From Brenneria populi (lineage in GTDB: Bacteria > Pseudomonadota > Gammaproteobacteria > Enterobacterales > Enterobacteriaceae), in assembly GCF_036016195.1 (NCBI RefSeq), contig NZ_JAYWTM010000007.1:124001-188000 (forward strand): a stretch of 64,000 nucleotides of DNA, read 5' to 3'. Below the pieces are notes generated by a model that worked only from the letters and a program-made list of their open reading frames with translations, ran no database searches and had not been told where the DNA came from. A program made the position numbers and the translations under genes. The stretch's first letter is position 1. Each line of letters opens with the position of its first letter. Of the stretch, positions 26,566 through 35,414 are shown piece after piece.

Positions 26566-27198
26566 ATGCGGCGGCTCTGCTTGCTAAGCCTTGGTTTGGC
26601 TATGAGCTGTCAGTCTGTTTTCGCCCATCCCCATAGTTTTATTGATATGCAAACGACGATCGAAAGCCAGAATGAAAAGATCGCCGGCCTGCGCATGGTA
26701 TGGACCATGGATCCCATTACCTCCGCGGATCTGCTGTACGATGCCGGCAACGCGGTAAAGGATTCCGAAATATGGAAGAAACTGGCCGCGGAGGTCATGG
26801 CGAACGTGTTGGGACAGCACTACTTCACTGATATCTACCGGGACGGCCAGCCGGTGAAATACCGGCCGACGCCGACGGAATATCGCCTGTCGCGCAAGGG
26901 TAATCAGGCCGTTCTCGAGTTCGTCCTACCCCTGGCCCATCCGCAGCCGCTGGCAGGAAAACCCTTGCTGATTTCTACTTACGATCCGACCTATTTCGTC
27001 GATATGTCTTACTCGGATGAGAAGGCCGTAAGGCTGGATCCGACGTTAACCCCGCGCTGTAAAATCACGCTGGTCACGCCGCAGCCTGACGCGAGTTTAC
27101 AGTCCTATGCGCTCTCCCTGGATAAAGCCGATGCGCCGGCCGAGGATATGGAGCTCGGAAAACAGTTTGCTCAGCGGGTGACGTTGCAATGTCAGTGA
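26566..27198 (+). CDS. zevA: ZevA-like periplasmic zinc protein (DUF1007)
   Basis: DUF1007 family protein; ZevA of Haemophilus influenzae acts with the permease ZevB in zinc acquisition. The signal peptide MRRLCLLSLGLAMSCQSVFA is followed by HPHSF, so the mature N-terminus would present two His as metal ligands. The body is 190 residues. ATG 26566 is chosen because an upstream in-frame ATG (26536) lies inside the Zur palindrome; that longer start does have AGGAA at good distance, so it is not excluded. It overlaps the next gene by ten bases. Confidence 0.78.
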   Translation: MRRLCLLSLGLAMSCQSVFAHPHSFIDMQTTIESQNEKIAGLRMVWTMDPITSADLLYDAGNAVKDSEIWKKLAAEVMANVLGQHYFTDIYRDGQPVKYRPTPTEYRLSRKGNQAVLEFVLPLAHPQPLAGKPLLISTYDPTYFVDMSYSDEKAVRLDPTLTPRCKITLVTPQPDASLQSYALSLDKADAPAEDMELGKQFAQRVTLQCQ

Positions 27199-28262
27199 AC
27201 CAAGATTCGCTGGCGCATACGCGGCCGTTGGCGCACCGGCTGCGCGACCTGTGGCCGCTGTGGCTGTTACTGACGCTGTTTGCCGCAGCGGCGTATTACG
27301 GCATGAAGTATTGGCCGCAGCTCGTGTTGCAGAGCGCGCTCTGGCAGAAATCCCTGCATCGGCAGATGTCGCACCTGTTGCAGATGGTGGAGCAGCAGCC
27401 GCATCAGGCGGGCCTCAGCCTGATGGCGTTCAGCCTGATTTATGGCGTGCTCCACGCTATCGGGCCGGGACACGGCAAGGTGATCATCATGACTTATCTG
27501 GCCACGCACCCTGCGAAACTGAAAAGCAGCCTGAAGCTGACGCTCGCCGCGTCGCTGGTTCAGGGGGGAATGGCCGTCGCGCTGGTTACCGTCGTGCTGG
27601 GCCTATTACAGCTGTCGAGCAGAACGCTGCATAACAGCAGCTTCTGGATGGAGAAGGGGAGCTTTGTACTCGTGGCGGGGCTTGGCATCCTGCTCTGTTT
27701 TCGTGCGTTGAAACAGCTGTATGCGGCCATTGTCCGGCCGCCGAAGCCTGCCGCTATCTTACGCGTGACGCCGCTTGAACCGTCAGGTCGTGCAGGTTCA
27801 GCGCTCCGTCCTGCGCCGGCGCAGCGCCTTCCCCTGCATCAGCATGAGGCCGATTGCGGCTGCGGGCACCGCCATTTGCCGAGTCAGGAAGAGCTGGAGC
27901 GCGATGGCAACTGGCGCACGCGCCTGATGGTTGTTCTGGCGATGGGGATGCGCCCCTGCTCCGGCGCTATTCTAGTGCTGCTTTTTTCCAAGGTGATCGG
28001 CGTTTATCCGTGGGGAGTCGCGTCTGCGCTGGTGATGGCGGCGGGAACGGCGCTCACGATCTCGGCGCTGGCCGTGTTGGTGTTTTACTGCCGCCGTCTG
28101 ATTGAGAGGCTGGGGGTGAATCGCGCCTCGCCGGTTTGGCGGCGCGTTGTCTTTTCTCTTCTGGCATTGGCCGGCGGGTTCATTTTGGTGAGCTCCGGCA
28201 TCCTGCTTTATCTCAGCGCACAGCCCGCTATGATGGGCGGTATCCGCCCGTTCTCCGGCTGA
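27189..28262 (+). CDS. zevB: ZevB-like NiCoT-family metal permease
   Basis: Inner-membrane transporter of the nickel/cobalt (RcnA/HoxN-like) family. The first metal motif is HAIGPGHGKV near residue 90 and the second is RPCSGAILVL near 257. Between them is a cytoplasmic or periplasmic His/Cys-rich loop (HQHEADCGCGHRH, about 218-230). About seven membrane segments; 357 residues. Automatic annotation would call it a nickel/cobalt exporter. The upstream Zur box and DUF1007 partner make zinc the better substrate, which is inference. Confidence 0.8.
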   Translation: MSVNQDSLAHTRPLAHRLRDLWPLWLLLTLFAAAAYYGMKYWPQLVLQSALWQKSLHRQMSHLLQMVEQQPHQAGLSLMAFSLIYGVLHAIGPGHGKVIIMTYLATHPAKLKSSLKLTLAASLVQGGMAVALVTVVLGLLQLSSRTLHNSSFWMEKGSFVLVAGLGILLCFRALKQLYAAIVRPPKPAAILRVTPLEPSGRAGSALRPAPAQRLPLHQHEADCGCGHRHLPSQEELERDGNWRTRLMVVLAMGMRPCSGAILVLLFSKVIGVYPWGVASALVMAAGTALTISALAVLVFYCRRLIERLGVNRASPVWRRVVFSLLALAGGFILVSSGILLYLSAQPAMMGGIRPFSG

Positions 28263-28334
28263 TTTTACCCTTTATTAACGTACTGTTAAAAAACCGTTGC
28301 CTCCGATAATCACGACAGTATATCATTCCGCAAA

Positions 28335-28349
28335 TGATAATTATTATCA
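28335..28349 (+). promoter_or_regulatory. Fur box upstream of substrate-binding protein 1
   Basis: TGATAAT-T-ATTATCA matches the 7-1-7 Fur consensus TGATAATnATTATCA at all 14 fixed positions. It lies about 85 bases before the start of the iron-type substrate-binding protein. Confidence 0.88.
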
Positions 28350-28432
28350 TCTATTCCCTAGCGTTTCAGCCTTTGGTTGCCAGCCATTTGAATGCGTTGG
28401 GGGATATAACATAATCGGAGAAGGGAATAATA

Positions 28433-29560
28433 ATGAAGAAATGGCTGTTCTCAGTCGTTGTGATGCTGGGGCTGAGTGCGAGCGTCGTCGCCAGCGCGAA
28501 CCCGATTGTCGTTGAAGACGTCAGCGGCAGGAAGGTGGAAATTAAATCCGAAGTGAAACGGATTATTTTAGGCGAAGGCCGGCAGATTTATTTGCTGGCG
28601 GCTTTCGATACTGAAGCGCCATTCCAACGCGTGGTTGGCTGGCGTGACGATCTGCCGAAGGCCGATTACGACGGCTATCTGGCTTATGAAAAGAAATACC
28701 CGGAAATCAAAAAGCTGCCGACATTTGGCGGGGCAAAGGATGGTACCTTCAACGTAGAGCAGGCGTTGACGCTGAAACCCGATCTGGTACTGATGAATCT
28801 GGAATCAAAAGCGGCGACGGATGAAGGCAAGCTGATTGAAAAGCTTAGCTCGCTGGGGATTCCAGTCGTGTTCATCGATTTCCGCGAGAAGCCGTTTGAG
28901 AATGCGGAAAAAAGCATTCACATCATGGGACAGTTGCTGGGTAAATCGCAGCGCGCCGACGCATTGATTCAGTTCCGCCGCGAGCAGATTGAACTCGTTA
29001 CCGATCGGTTGAAAAACTATCAGGGTGCGCGTCCGAAAGTGATGATCGACCGCGCGGGTGGGTATGACGATGAGTGCTGCATGTCATTCGGCGACGAGAA
29101 CTTTGGCCGCATGGTTGAAGCGGCGGGCGGCGACAACATTGCCAAGAATATCATTCCCGGTACATTCGGCGCGCTGAACCCTGAGCAGATTATCAGCGCG
29201 CGTCCGGATGTGGTGGTGGTGACCGGCGCCAACTGGAAAAACTACAATACCGCGAACGGCTGGGTAGGCGTCGGGCCGGGAGCCGATCGGCAAGAGGCGC
29301 TACAGCGTCTGCAAAAGCTGATGGAACGTTCGGCATTCAAAACGCTGCCGGTTGCGACCAATGGCAATGCTCATGCCATCTGGCATCAGTTTTATGACAG
29401 CCCGTATCAGTTTGTGGCGATTCAGGTATTAGCGAAATGGATGCATCCTGAACTGTTCAAGGATATCGATCCTGATGCGACGTTCCGCACGTTCCATGAA
29501 AAATTCCTGCCGCTGCCGTATCAACCGGGCTATTGGGTGACGCTGCCGGCGAAGAAATAG
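28433..29560 (+). CDS. Periplasmic substrate-binding protein 1 of an iron/siderophore ABC transporter
   Basis: FecB/BtuF-type (PF01497) binding protein with a signal peptide (MKKWLFSVVVMLGLSASVVA) and two lobes: a 'helical-backbone' N-lobe with EDVSGRKVEIKSEVKRIIL and a C-lobe with VMIDRAGGYDDECCMSF and IISARPDVVVVTG. It carries an unusual adjacent Cys pair near residue 215. It is transcribed toward the permease/ATPase genes, not with them, under its own perfect Fur box. It is paralogous to the protein at 31557. Ferric siderophore or haem-type iron is likely; the ligand is unknown. Confidence 0.85.
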   Translation: MKKWLFSVVVMLGLSASVVASANPIVVEDVSGRKVEIKSEVKRIILGEGRQIYLLAAFDTEAPFQRVVGWRDDLPKADYDGYLAYEKKYPEIKKLPTFGGAKDGTFNVEQALTLKPDLVLMNLESKAATDEGKLIEKLSSLGIPVVFIDFREKPFENAEKSIHIMGQLLGKSQRADALIQFRREQIELVTDRLKNYQGARPKVMIDRAGGYDDECCMSFGDENFGRMVEAAGGDNIAKNIIPGTFGALNPEQIISARPDVVVVTGANWKNYNTANGWVGVGPGADRQEALQRLQKLMERSAFKTLPVATNGNAHAIWHQFYDSPYQFVAIQVLAKWMHPELFKDIDPDATFRTFHEKFLPLPYQPGYWVTLPAKK

Positions 29561-29585
29561 CGCCGTTCCGCTTAATCCAGAGTAT

Positions 29586-29619
29586 AAAAAAGCACTGAGC
29601 CTATCCCAGTGCTTTTTTT
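29586..29619. terminator. Bidirectional terminator between convergent iron-transport genes
   Basis: AAAAAGCACTG-10 nt-CAGTGCTTTTTTT: a stem with A-run and T-run on opposite sides, placed in the 77-base gap between the convergent genes at 28433 and 29638, so it can end both. Confidence 0.9.
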
Positions 29620-29637
29620 GCCTGCGCCGGGCGCGGG

Positions 29638-30438
29638 TTAGATGGCCGGTTCGCTGACCAGGCCATCGATAATCACCTGCGGAATGCCCTGCGAGCAACG
29701 CTCGATGCGTCCTTTCACGCCATAGACCGCCGCCAGGCTTTCCGGACTGATCACGTCGGCAGGCGCGCCGTCGGCGATCAGATTGCCGTTTTGCAGCATC
29801 AGCACATGGTCGCCATGGCGCAGTGCGATGTTGATGTCGTGCACCACCACCACCGTGATGATATTTCTCCTGCGCGTTTCCCGACGCACCAAATCCATAA
29901 CGTGAAACTGGTAGTTGAGATCCAGCGCGCTGAGCGGTTCATCCAGTAGCAATAGCGAAGGCCGGCGGATTAACGACTGCGCCAGCCCGACCAGCTGTTT
30001 TTGCCCGCCGGAGAGCTGATCGAGGTAGCTTAACGACAGATGCGCGATGCCGAGTTGTTTCAGCAGCGCCATGACTTCAGCCTGACCGCCGGCGCTATGC
30101 AGGCCGCCGGACGCGCGCTGCGCGACAATGATGGATTCGAGCACATGCAGATGTACGCCGGCCGGCAGGGATTGCGGCAGGTAGACCACTTTCTCGGCGC
30201 GTTTGGCGAACGGCAGCTGCATCAGATTGCTGTCGTCCAGCCACAGTTCGCCTTCGCAATGATTAAGCCCCGCCATTGCCCTCAGCAGCGTGGATTTGCC
30301 GCTGCCGTTCGGCCCCAGCAGCACGGTGATCTTTCCGCTCGGCAGCAGGGGCGCCGACAGATCGCCAATCACCTGACGTTTGGGGTAGCCGGTGCGCAAG
30401 TGCGCAATGCGTAATCCTGATGGTTGCTGATGGCTCAT
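29638..30438 (-). CDS. Iron/siderophore ABC transporter ATP-binding protein
   Basis: FecE/FhuC-type ATPase of 266 residues. Walker A LLGPNGSGKSTLLRAM near 37-52, signature LSGGQKQLVGLAQ near 142, Walker B LLLLDEPLSALD near 163, and the switch His in VVVHDINIA. Its ATG overlaps the permease stop by four bases. It energises uptake with the permease at 30435. Confidence 0.92.
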   Translation of the reverse strand: MSHQQPSGLRIAHLRTGYPKRQVIGDLSAPLLPSGKITVLLGPNGSGKSTLLRAMAGLNHCEGELWLDDSNLMQLPFAKRAEKVVYLPQSLPAGVHLHVLESIIVAQRASGGLHSAGGQAEVMALLKQLGIAHLSLSYLDQLSGGQKQLVGLAQSLIRRPSLLLLDEPLSALDLNYQFHVMDLVRRETRRRNIITVVVVHDINIALRHGDHVLMLQNGNLIADGAPADVISPESLAAVYGVKGRIERCSQGIPQVIIDGLVSEPAI

Positions 30439-31550
30439 ATATTTCCCCTATGGCGCAGGATAATGCTCAGGAAGAAAGGCACGCCAATCAGCGAGGTGAC
30501 GATCCCTACAGGAATAATGACTCCGGGGATCAGATTTTTCGACGCCACCGAAGCCAGCGACAGCACCAGCGCGCCGATTAACGCGCTGGCGGGCAAATAA
30601 AAGCGGTGGTCTTCGCCAAACATCATGCGGGCGATATGCGGGGCGACCAGTCCGATAAAACCGATGGGGCCGACAAAGGCCACGGATACCGCAGACAGAA
30701 TACTGATGCGCAGTAAGGTCGCCAGACGCAGGCGCCGGACGTTGATGCCGAAACTGACGGCGCGGTCCTCACCCAATCGCAATGCGGTGAGTTTCCATGA
30801 GCTCATCAGCGACAGAGGCATGATGGCGAGCAGAATCAGCAGCAGAATCCCCAGCTTCTCCCAGGAGGCCCGCGCCAGACTGCCCATGGTCCAGAACACC
30901 AGCCCTTGCAGCGTATCTTCGTTAGCGATGAACTGGAGCATGGAAACCAAAGCGTTGAAGGTAAATACCAGCGCGATGCCAAATAAAACGACGCCGGATG
31001 TGGCCACCTGAGTCCAGCGCGTAATGCCGTCCAGCAACAGGGCGGCCAACAGTGCGAATATAAACGCGTTCGCGGAAATGAACCACTGCGCCGGAATCCC
31101 CGGAATACCGATATTCAGCACGATGGCGAGCGCGGCGCCGAACGCCGCCGCCGAAGATACCCCGAGCGTAAACGGGCTGGCCAGCGGGTTATTCAGGATG
31201 GTCTGCATCTCCGCGCCGGCCAAACCCAGCGCCAGGCCGACAACAATCGCCATCAGGGCATAGGGAAGGCGGATATCCCAGACGATCACCCGGGTTCCCG
31301 CGTCGGCGGCGGCGGGATGGGTTAATGTTTGCCATAACGCATCCAGCGTCAGCCCCGCGGGACCCATCGTGAAGTCCAGCAGCAAAGAACAGATAATCGC
31401 GAGAGCCAGCAGGGCGATCGCGGTCATTCTGCGGCGGATGATATGTCGATAGCGATACATTACGTCGCCGCCGGGAATAGCGTTTCCCGCGCCATGCTTT
31501 TCAGCGACCTGCGTGATATCGGCGAGCTTCGGGTCTGTTGTTACGCTCAT
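30435..31550 (-). CDS. Iron/siderophore ABC transporter permease (FecCD family)
   Basis: BtuC/FecCD-type inner-membrane permease, 371 residues with about ten hydrophobic segments. Family motifs ALGLAGAEMQTILNNPLASP (near 105-125) and GPIGFIGLVAPHIARMMFGE (near 295-315) are clear. The first 30 residues are hydrophilic, so an internal ATG at 31460 (MYRYRHIIRRR) may be the real start. Six bases follow the binding-protein stop; likely one transcript SBP2-permease-ATPase. Confidence 0.88.
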   Translation of the reverse strand: MSVTTDPKLADITQVAEKHGAGNAIPGGDVMYRYRHIIRRRMTAIALLALAIICSLLLDFTMGPAGLTLDALWQTLTHPAAADAGTRVIVWDIRLPYALMAIVVGLALGLAGAEMQTILNNPLASPFTLGVSSAAAFGAALAIVLNIGIPGIPAQWFISANAFIFALLAALLLDGITRWTQVATSGVVLFGIALVFTFNALVSMLQFIANEDTLQGLVFWTMGSLARASWEKLGILLLILLAIMPLSLMSSWKLTALRLGEDRAVSFGINVRRLRLATLLRISILSAVSVAFVGPIGFIGLVAPHIARMMFGEDHRFYLPASALIGALVLSLASVASKNLIPGVIIPVGIVTSLIGVPFFLSIILRHRGNI

Positions 31551-31556
31551 AGATGT

Positions 31557-32699
31557 TTATTTAGCCTGCTTCCAGAAAAAAATAAAATCGTCGCCGGGCA
31601 ATGCGGTGAAATTATCAATAATATAGCGATAGTTTTCATCTGGATTCAGCTGAGGAAAATGCTGCGGATAAATCGCTTTTGCCAGGTATTCCATACCGAT
31701 GATATTGAAAGGATTGTTATAGAATTGATGATAGATGCCGTAGGCTTTTTTCTGCTGCACAGCCGGAATTTGGCTGACGCCGGTGCGGTTTAACAGAATG
31801 TCCGCCTGCGCATCGATGCTTTTCTCATCGGCGCCAAGCCCGAACGGCAGCGGATTTACGCCGCTGCCGTTGGCTTTGCTGCGCATGGCGCCGGTCATGA
31901 TGTAGGCGTCCGGCTTCATGCTGATGAGCTTCTCCAACGAGATGTAACCGTTGGCACCCGGCAGTAGCTCGGATCCGATATTACGCGCGCCGACGGCTTC
32001 CACCAGGCCGCCCCAGCCGTTGTGGGCGTGGCTAAAGCAGCAGGTGTCCGAGCGCCCGGCCCATGCTTCGACAAACACGTTTGCCTTGGTCGGCAGCGAC
32101 GCCGTCTGTTTTTGGATATCGGCAAGGTGCCGGCGATAAAAGTCGGTGTAGGCTTTGGCGTTGTCTTCCTTGTTTAACACCTTACCCAGCAGGTCAATAC
32201 TGGACGCGGTGTTCTTGACGGGGTTGACCTCATAGTCGACAAACACCAGCGGGATGTTAAGCGCCTTCAGCTTGCTGATAACGCCATTGTCGGTCAATGA
32301 CTGTTTAGCGCGTAGCTGGGCGATGATCAGGTCCGGCTGTTTTGACAGCACGCTCTCCAGTTCAACTTCGCCCTTGTCGCCAAAGCCCATATCGAGAATC
32401 GCCGCGGCCCGCGGCCATTTTTTCGTCATCAGCGCCCAGGTGGCCGCATCCGACCTTTTCGGCAGGTTATTCCAGGCAACCAGGCGTTGAAATGGATTTT
32501 CCCTGTCGAGCAGGGCGAGAGCCATAATATCGCGTCCGTCCTGTAGAACGATTCGCTGAGGTTCTTTTTTAATTTCAATGGATTGACCGTCGATATCGGT
32601 AATGGCGAGCGGGTATTGCGTGGCATAGCCGGCAATTGGGGCCATCAATGCGGCGGACAGTAAAAGACTACGCGCTATTTTTGGGGACATGTTCGTCAT
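31557..32699 (-). CDS. Periplasmic substrate-binding protein 2 of the same ABC transporter
   Basis: 380-residue PF01497 binding protein with a signal peptide (cleaved near GYA|TQYP). Paralogue of the protein at 28433: same order of motifs, ITDIDGQSIEIKKEPQRIVL, and a matching Cys pair in WAGRSDTCCFSHAHNGWGG near 223. First gene of the - strand operon, with a Fur-like box 30-40 bases upstream. Having two binding proteins for one permease/ATPase may widen ligand range. Confidence 0.87.
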   Translation of the reverse strand: MTNMSPKIARSLLLSAALMAPIAGYATQYPLAITDIDGQSIEIKKEPQRIVLQDGRDIMALALLDRENPFQRLVAWNNLPKRSDAATWALMTKKWPRAAAILDMGFGDKGEVELESVLSKQPDLIIAQLRAKQSLTDNGVISKLKALNIPLVFVDYEVNPVKNTASSIDLLGKVLNKEDNAKAYTDFYRRHLADIQKQTASLPTKANVFVEAWAGRSDTCCFSHAHNGWGGLVEAVGARNIGSELLPGANGYISLEKLISMKPDAYIMTGAMRSKANGSGVNPLPFGLGADEKSIDAQADILLNRTGVSQIPAVQQKKAYGIYHQFYNNPFNIIGMEYLAKAIYPQHFPQLNPDENYRYIIDNFTALPGDDFIFFWKQAK

Positions 32700-32727
32700 C
32701 CTTGCTTGCTTTGAAGAGAAATGATTT

Positions 32728-32742
32728 TAATAAGTATTATCA
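32728..32742 (-). promoter_or_regulatory. Fur-like box upstream of substrate-binding protein 2
   Basis: On the - strand TGATAAT-A-CTTATTA; read on + it matches the 7-1-7 Fur consensus at 12 of 14 positions, with the half nearest 32742 perfect. Extra flanking A/T matches suggest overlapping Fur sites. Confidence 0.7.
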
Positions 32743-32852
32743 TATACTCATAGAATTATTCCGCGGATGGAAGAGCAAGACGAGCAGGAGTAAGTAAAAA
32801 AAGCATGCCACTCAAGGAGCTGGCATGCGTTACTGCGTGGTAACCAGGTGTA

Positions 32853-33656
32853 TCAGCGTTTTAGCGCGTCGCTTAAATCTTCGCGCATGGTCGACAGTAT
32901 GGATTTGACGACGCGCGGATTACCCGCGACCAAATTGCCGGAGGCGAGGTAGTTGTGGCCGCCGATAAAGTCGGTCACGATACCGCCGGCTTCACGAACC
33001 AGCAGCTCGCCGCCGGCGAAATCCCAGGGCTTCAGGCCGATCTCAAAAAAGCCGTCGACACGGCCGGCGGCGACATAGGCCAGATCCAGCGCGGCGGAAC
33101 CCGTGCGGCGGAAATCGGCGCATTGGGTAAACAGCGATTCGATAATTTTGATGTAGCTTTTGGCGTGCTGTTTAGCTTTAAACGGGAAGCCGGTAGCCAG
33201 TATGGCGCCATCCAGGTCGCGCGCATTACTGCTGCGCAGACGATAGCCATTCAGCTGCGCGCCCTGACCGCGAGTGGCGGTAAACAGCTCATTGCGCATG
33301 GGGTCGTAAACAACGGCGACTTCGGTGCGGCCTTTGATGCGAACCGCAATGGAAACCGCAAAGTGCGGCAGACGTTTGATGAAATTGGTGGTGCCATCCA
33401 GCGGATCGATTACCCATTGCACATCCTGGTCTTCGCCGACCAGTTCGCCGCATTCTTCACCGATAACGGTGTGTTGCGGATAAGACTTACGGATGATGTC
33501 AACAATCAGACGCTCGGCGTCTCGGTCGACGTTAGTGACAAAGTCATTGCTGCCTTTTTGACTGGCTTCGACCGCGTCGGGCGTTTCGTAATTTTTAGCA
33601 ATTAAATTACCGCCTTTACGCGCAGCGCGTATAGCGATATTGAGCATCGGATGCAT
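32853..33656 (-). CDS. suhB: SuhB inositol monophosphatase / rRNA antitermination factor
   Basis: Hydrolyses inositol-1-phosphate and, in E. coli, joins the NusA-containing rRNA transcription complex. It has 267 residues; metal-site motifs are GEECGE and WVIDPLDGTTNF (near 80-95), with the C-terminal PWDFAGGELLVREAGG. The ATG at 33656 gives MHPMLN as in E. coli; a GTG four codons upstream (33668) is in frame. Divergent from trmJ, as in E. coli. Confidence 0.95.
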   Translation of the reverse strand: MHPMLNIAIRAARKGGNLIAKNYETPDAVEASQKGSNDFVTNVDRDAERLIVDIIRKSYPQHTVIGEECGELVGEDQDVQWVIDPLDGTTNFIKRLPHFAVSIAVRIKGRTEVAVVYDPMRNELFTATRGQGAQLNGYRLRSSNARDLDGAILATGFPFKAKQHAKSYIKIIESLFTQCADFRRTGSAALDLAYVAAGRVDGFFEIGLKPWDFAGGELLVREAGGIVTDFIGGHNYLASGNLVAGNPRVVKSILSTMREDLSDALKR

Positions 33657-33775
33657 GGTATCGTCCACTAGAATGTTAAAGAACGGAAAGCGGGCGGCAT
33701 TATAGCAGGAGAAAATGAAAATATCTAAGTTTGTGTTAGAATAACCCGATTTCCTTCTCGCATTACAGAGTCCGC

Positions 33776-34501
33776 ATGTTACACAATATTCGCATCGTTC
33801 TGGTTGAAACGTCCCACACGGGCAATATGGGATCGGTTGCCAGAGCGATGAAAACCATGGGGTTAAGTAAACTCTATCTGGTTAATCCATTGGTAAAACC
33901 CGATTCACAGGCGATCGCGCTGTCTGCCGGCGCCAGCGACGTGATCGGCAACGCCGTGATGGTCGACACGCTCGACCAGGCGCTTGAAGGGTGCAGTTTG
34001 GTGGTGGGAACCAGCGCGCGTTCGCGTACCTTGCCCTGGCCGATGCTGGAGCCGCGCGAATGCGGCGAGCGCAGCGCTCAGGAAGCGGAACACGCCCCCG
34101 TCGCCCTGGTGTTCGGCCGGGAACGCGTCGGCTTGACCAACGATGAATTGCAGAAGTGCCATTATCATGTTGCGATCCCCGCCAATCCGGAGTATAGCTC
34201 TCTGAATCTGGCCATGGCCGTGCAGATCCTGGCGTATGAGGTGCGCGTCGCCTATCTGGATCGCCAGCAGACCGACAAAGAGGAGTATGGCGCAACGCCT
34301 TACCCGCTGGTGGACGATCTGGAGCGTTTTTATCAGCACCTTGAACAGACGCTGCGGCAAACGGGCTTTATCCGGCAGGCGCATCAAGGGCAGGTGATGA
34401 ACAAGCTGCGTCGCCTGTTCACCCGAGCCCGGCCGGAGAGTCAGGAACTGAATATCTTGCGCGGCATTCTGAGTTCGATTCAGAAACAGCATAATGAGTG
34501 A
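33776..34501 (+). CDS. trmJ: tRNA (cytidine/uridine-2'-O-)-methyltransferase TrmJ
   Basis: SPOUT-class enzyme that 2'-O-methylates position 32 of several tRNAs. The knot motifs are present: N-terminal RIVLVETSHTGNMGSVARAM (SpoU motif 1), VFGRERVGLTNDEL near 113-126, and IPANPEYSSLNLAMAVQILA near 135-155. 241 residues, close to E. coli YfhQ (246). Upstream neighbour of the isc operon, as in E. coli. Confidence 0.95.
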   Translation: MLHNIRIVLVETSHTGNMGSVARAMKTMGLSKLYLVNPLVKPDSQAIALSAGASDVIGNAVMVDTLDQALEGCSLVVGTSARSRTLPWPMLEPRECGERSAQEAEHAPVALVFGRERVGLTNDELQKCHYHVAIPANPEYSSLNLAMAVQILAYEVRVAYLDRQQTDKEEYGATPYPLVDDLERFYQHLEQTLRQTGFIRQAHQGQVMNKLRRLFTRARPESQELNILRGILSSIQKQHNE

Positions 34502-34509
34502 CGCTGAAT

Positions 34510-34534
34510 AATACTTGAGCGAAATGCTAGGTTA
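34510..34534 (+). promoter_or_regulatory. IscR type 1 site, upstream copy (weaker)
   Basis: ATACTTGAGCGAAATGCTAGGTTAA keeps the ATACTTGA left half of the type 1 consensus ATASYYGACTRWWWYAGTCRRSTAT but matches the right half poorly. Paired with the strong site 1 bp downstream, it fits the tandem IscR sites known at the E. coli iscR promoter. Confidence 0.5.
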
Positions 34535-34535
34535 A

Positions 34536-34560
34536 ATAGTTGACTAAAACACTCGGGAAT
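34536..34560 (+). promoter_or_regulatory. IscR type 1 binding site at the isc promoter
   Basis: The 25-mer beginning ATAGTTGACTAAAACACTC matches 23 of 25 positions of the type 1 motif bound by [2Fe-2S]-IscR. It contains a -35-like TTGACT, so holo-IscR would repress the operon when clusters are plentiful. Confidence 0.8.
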
Positions 34561-34630
34561 GTCAGACTCGAATCCTGGTTTGCCAATACATGTTTTAAGA
34601 ATACATGTTTCATCTACAGGTACCACTATC

Positions 34631-35125
34631 ATGAGACTGACATCTAAAGGGCGCTATGCCGTTACCGCCATGCTTGATGTGGCGCTGCATTCCAAAGAAG
34701 GCCCGGTTCCGCTGGCGGATATCTCCGAGCGGCAGGGCATTTCGCTCTCCTATCTGGAACAATTATTTTCACGCCTGCGTAAAAACGGACTGGTCGCCAG
34801 CGTTCGCGGCCCGGGCGGCGGCTATCTGCTGGGTAAGCATGCCCGCGAAATCGCCGTGGGCACGGTCATTTCCGCCGTGGACGAATCGGTGGATGCCACG
34901 CGTTGCCAGGGGCGTGAAAGCTGTCAGGGCGGCGAACGTTGCCTGACGCACACCCTATGGCGCGATCTGAGCGATCGCATCACCGACTTCCTGAATAACA
35001 TTACGCTGGACGAGCTGGTCAATAACAAAGAAGTGCTGGACGTCGCGGATCGTCAGGAAACGGACGCGCGCCGCGCCGCCGGCGGACGCCTGCAGGAGAC
35101 GATCAACGTCAATCTGCGCGCCTGA
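34631..35125 (+). CDS. iscR: IscR, Fe-S cluster-sensing transcription regulator
   Basis: Rrf2-family repressor/activator that holds a [2Fe-2S] cluster and controls isc and suf genes. 164 residues: winged HTH (about 1-70, MRLTSKGRYAVTAMLDVALH), then the cluster loop RCQGRESCQGGERCLTH, with Cys92, Cys98, Cys104 and His107 all present. ATG 34631 gives the E. coli N-terminus; the frame is open to 34559 but that part covers the IscR operator. First gene of the isc operon. Confidence 0.97.
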   Translation: MRLTSKGRYAVTAMLDVALHSKEGPVPLADISERQGISLSYLEQLFSRLRKNGLVASVRGPGGGYLLGKHAREIAVGTVISAVDESVDATRCQGRESCQGGERCLTHTLWRDLSDRITDFLNNITLDELVNNKEVLDVADRQETDARRAAGGRLQETINVNLRA

Positions 35126-35240
35126 GATGCGACGCCGCTCTGCGGCGGACTGAAGGGGACGGGTGGGAAAGGCCCGTCAAGCTTGGCGAAAAGAATTTTT
35201 TAACAGCGCGTCGCGTTAGTATCCAAGAAAAGATACGGGC

Positions 35241-35358
35241 GGCATAGCCGAATGCTGGTCACTTAAGCCTGTTTCAGGGGGAAACACCGGGAGGTGCCCG
35301 TTGGGACGCCTCACCCCGAGTATCTCAATGCTTAAACGATCGGTATTAAGGCATAGCC
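35241..35358 (+). repeat. Palindromic element, copy B, between iscR and iscS
   Basis: Body 35250-35349, exactly 100 bp, with terminal inverted repeats GAATGCTGGTCACTTAAGC and GCTTAAACGATCGGTATTA (complement). It is bounded by perfect 9-bp direct repeats GGCATAGCC (35241-35249 and 35350-35358). The inner palindrome is slightly decayed (GGGAGGTGCCC...GGGACGCCTCACCCC). It fills most of the 289-base iscR-iscS gap and would be transcribed as a stable hairpin in the isc mRNA. Confidence 0.88.
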
Positions 35359-35414
35359 CGTTATAAAACAAGACGCTTGGCACGTTTTGAAGTGATGTAC
35401 GGAGTTTATGAGCA

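Noticed and set aside
34559..34630. Upstream extension of iscR
   Set aside because: It would make the IscR operator part of the coding region, and residues do not match the IscR N-terminus.
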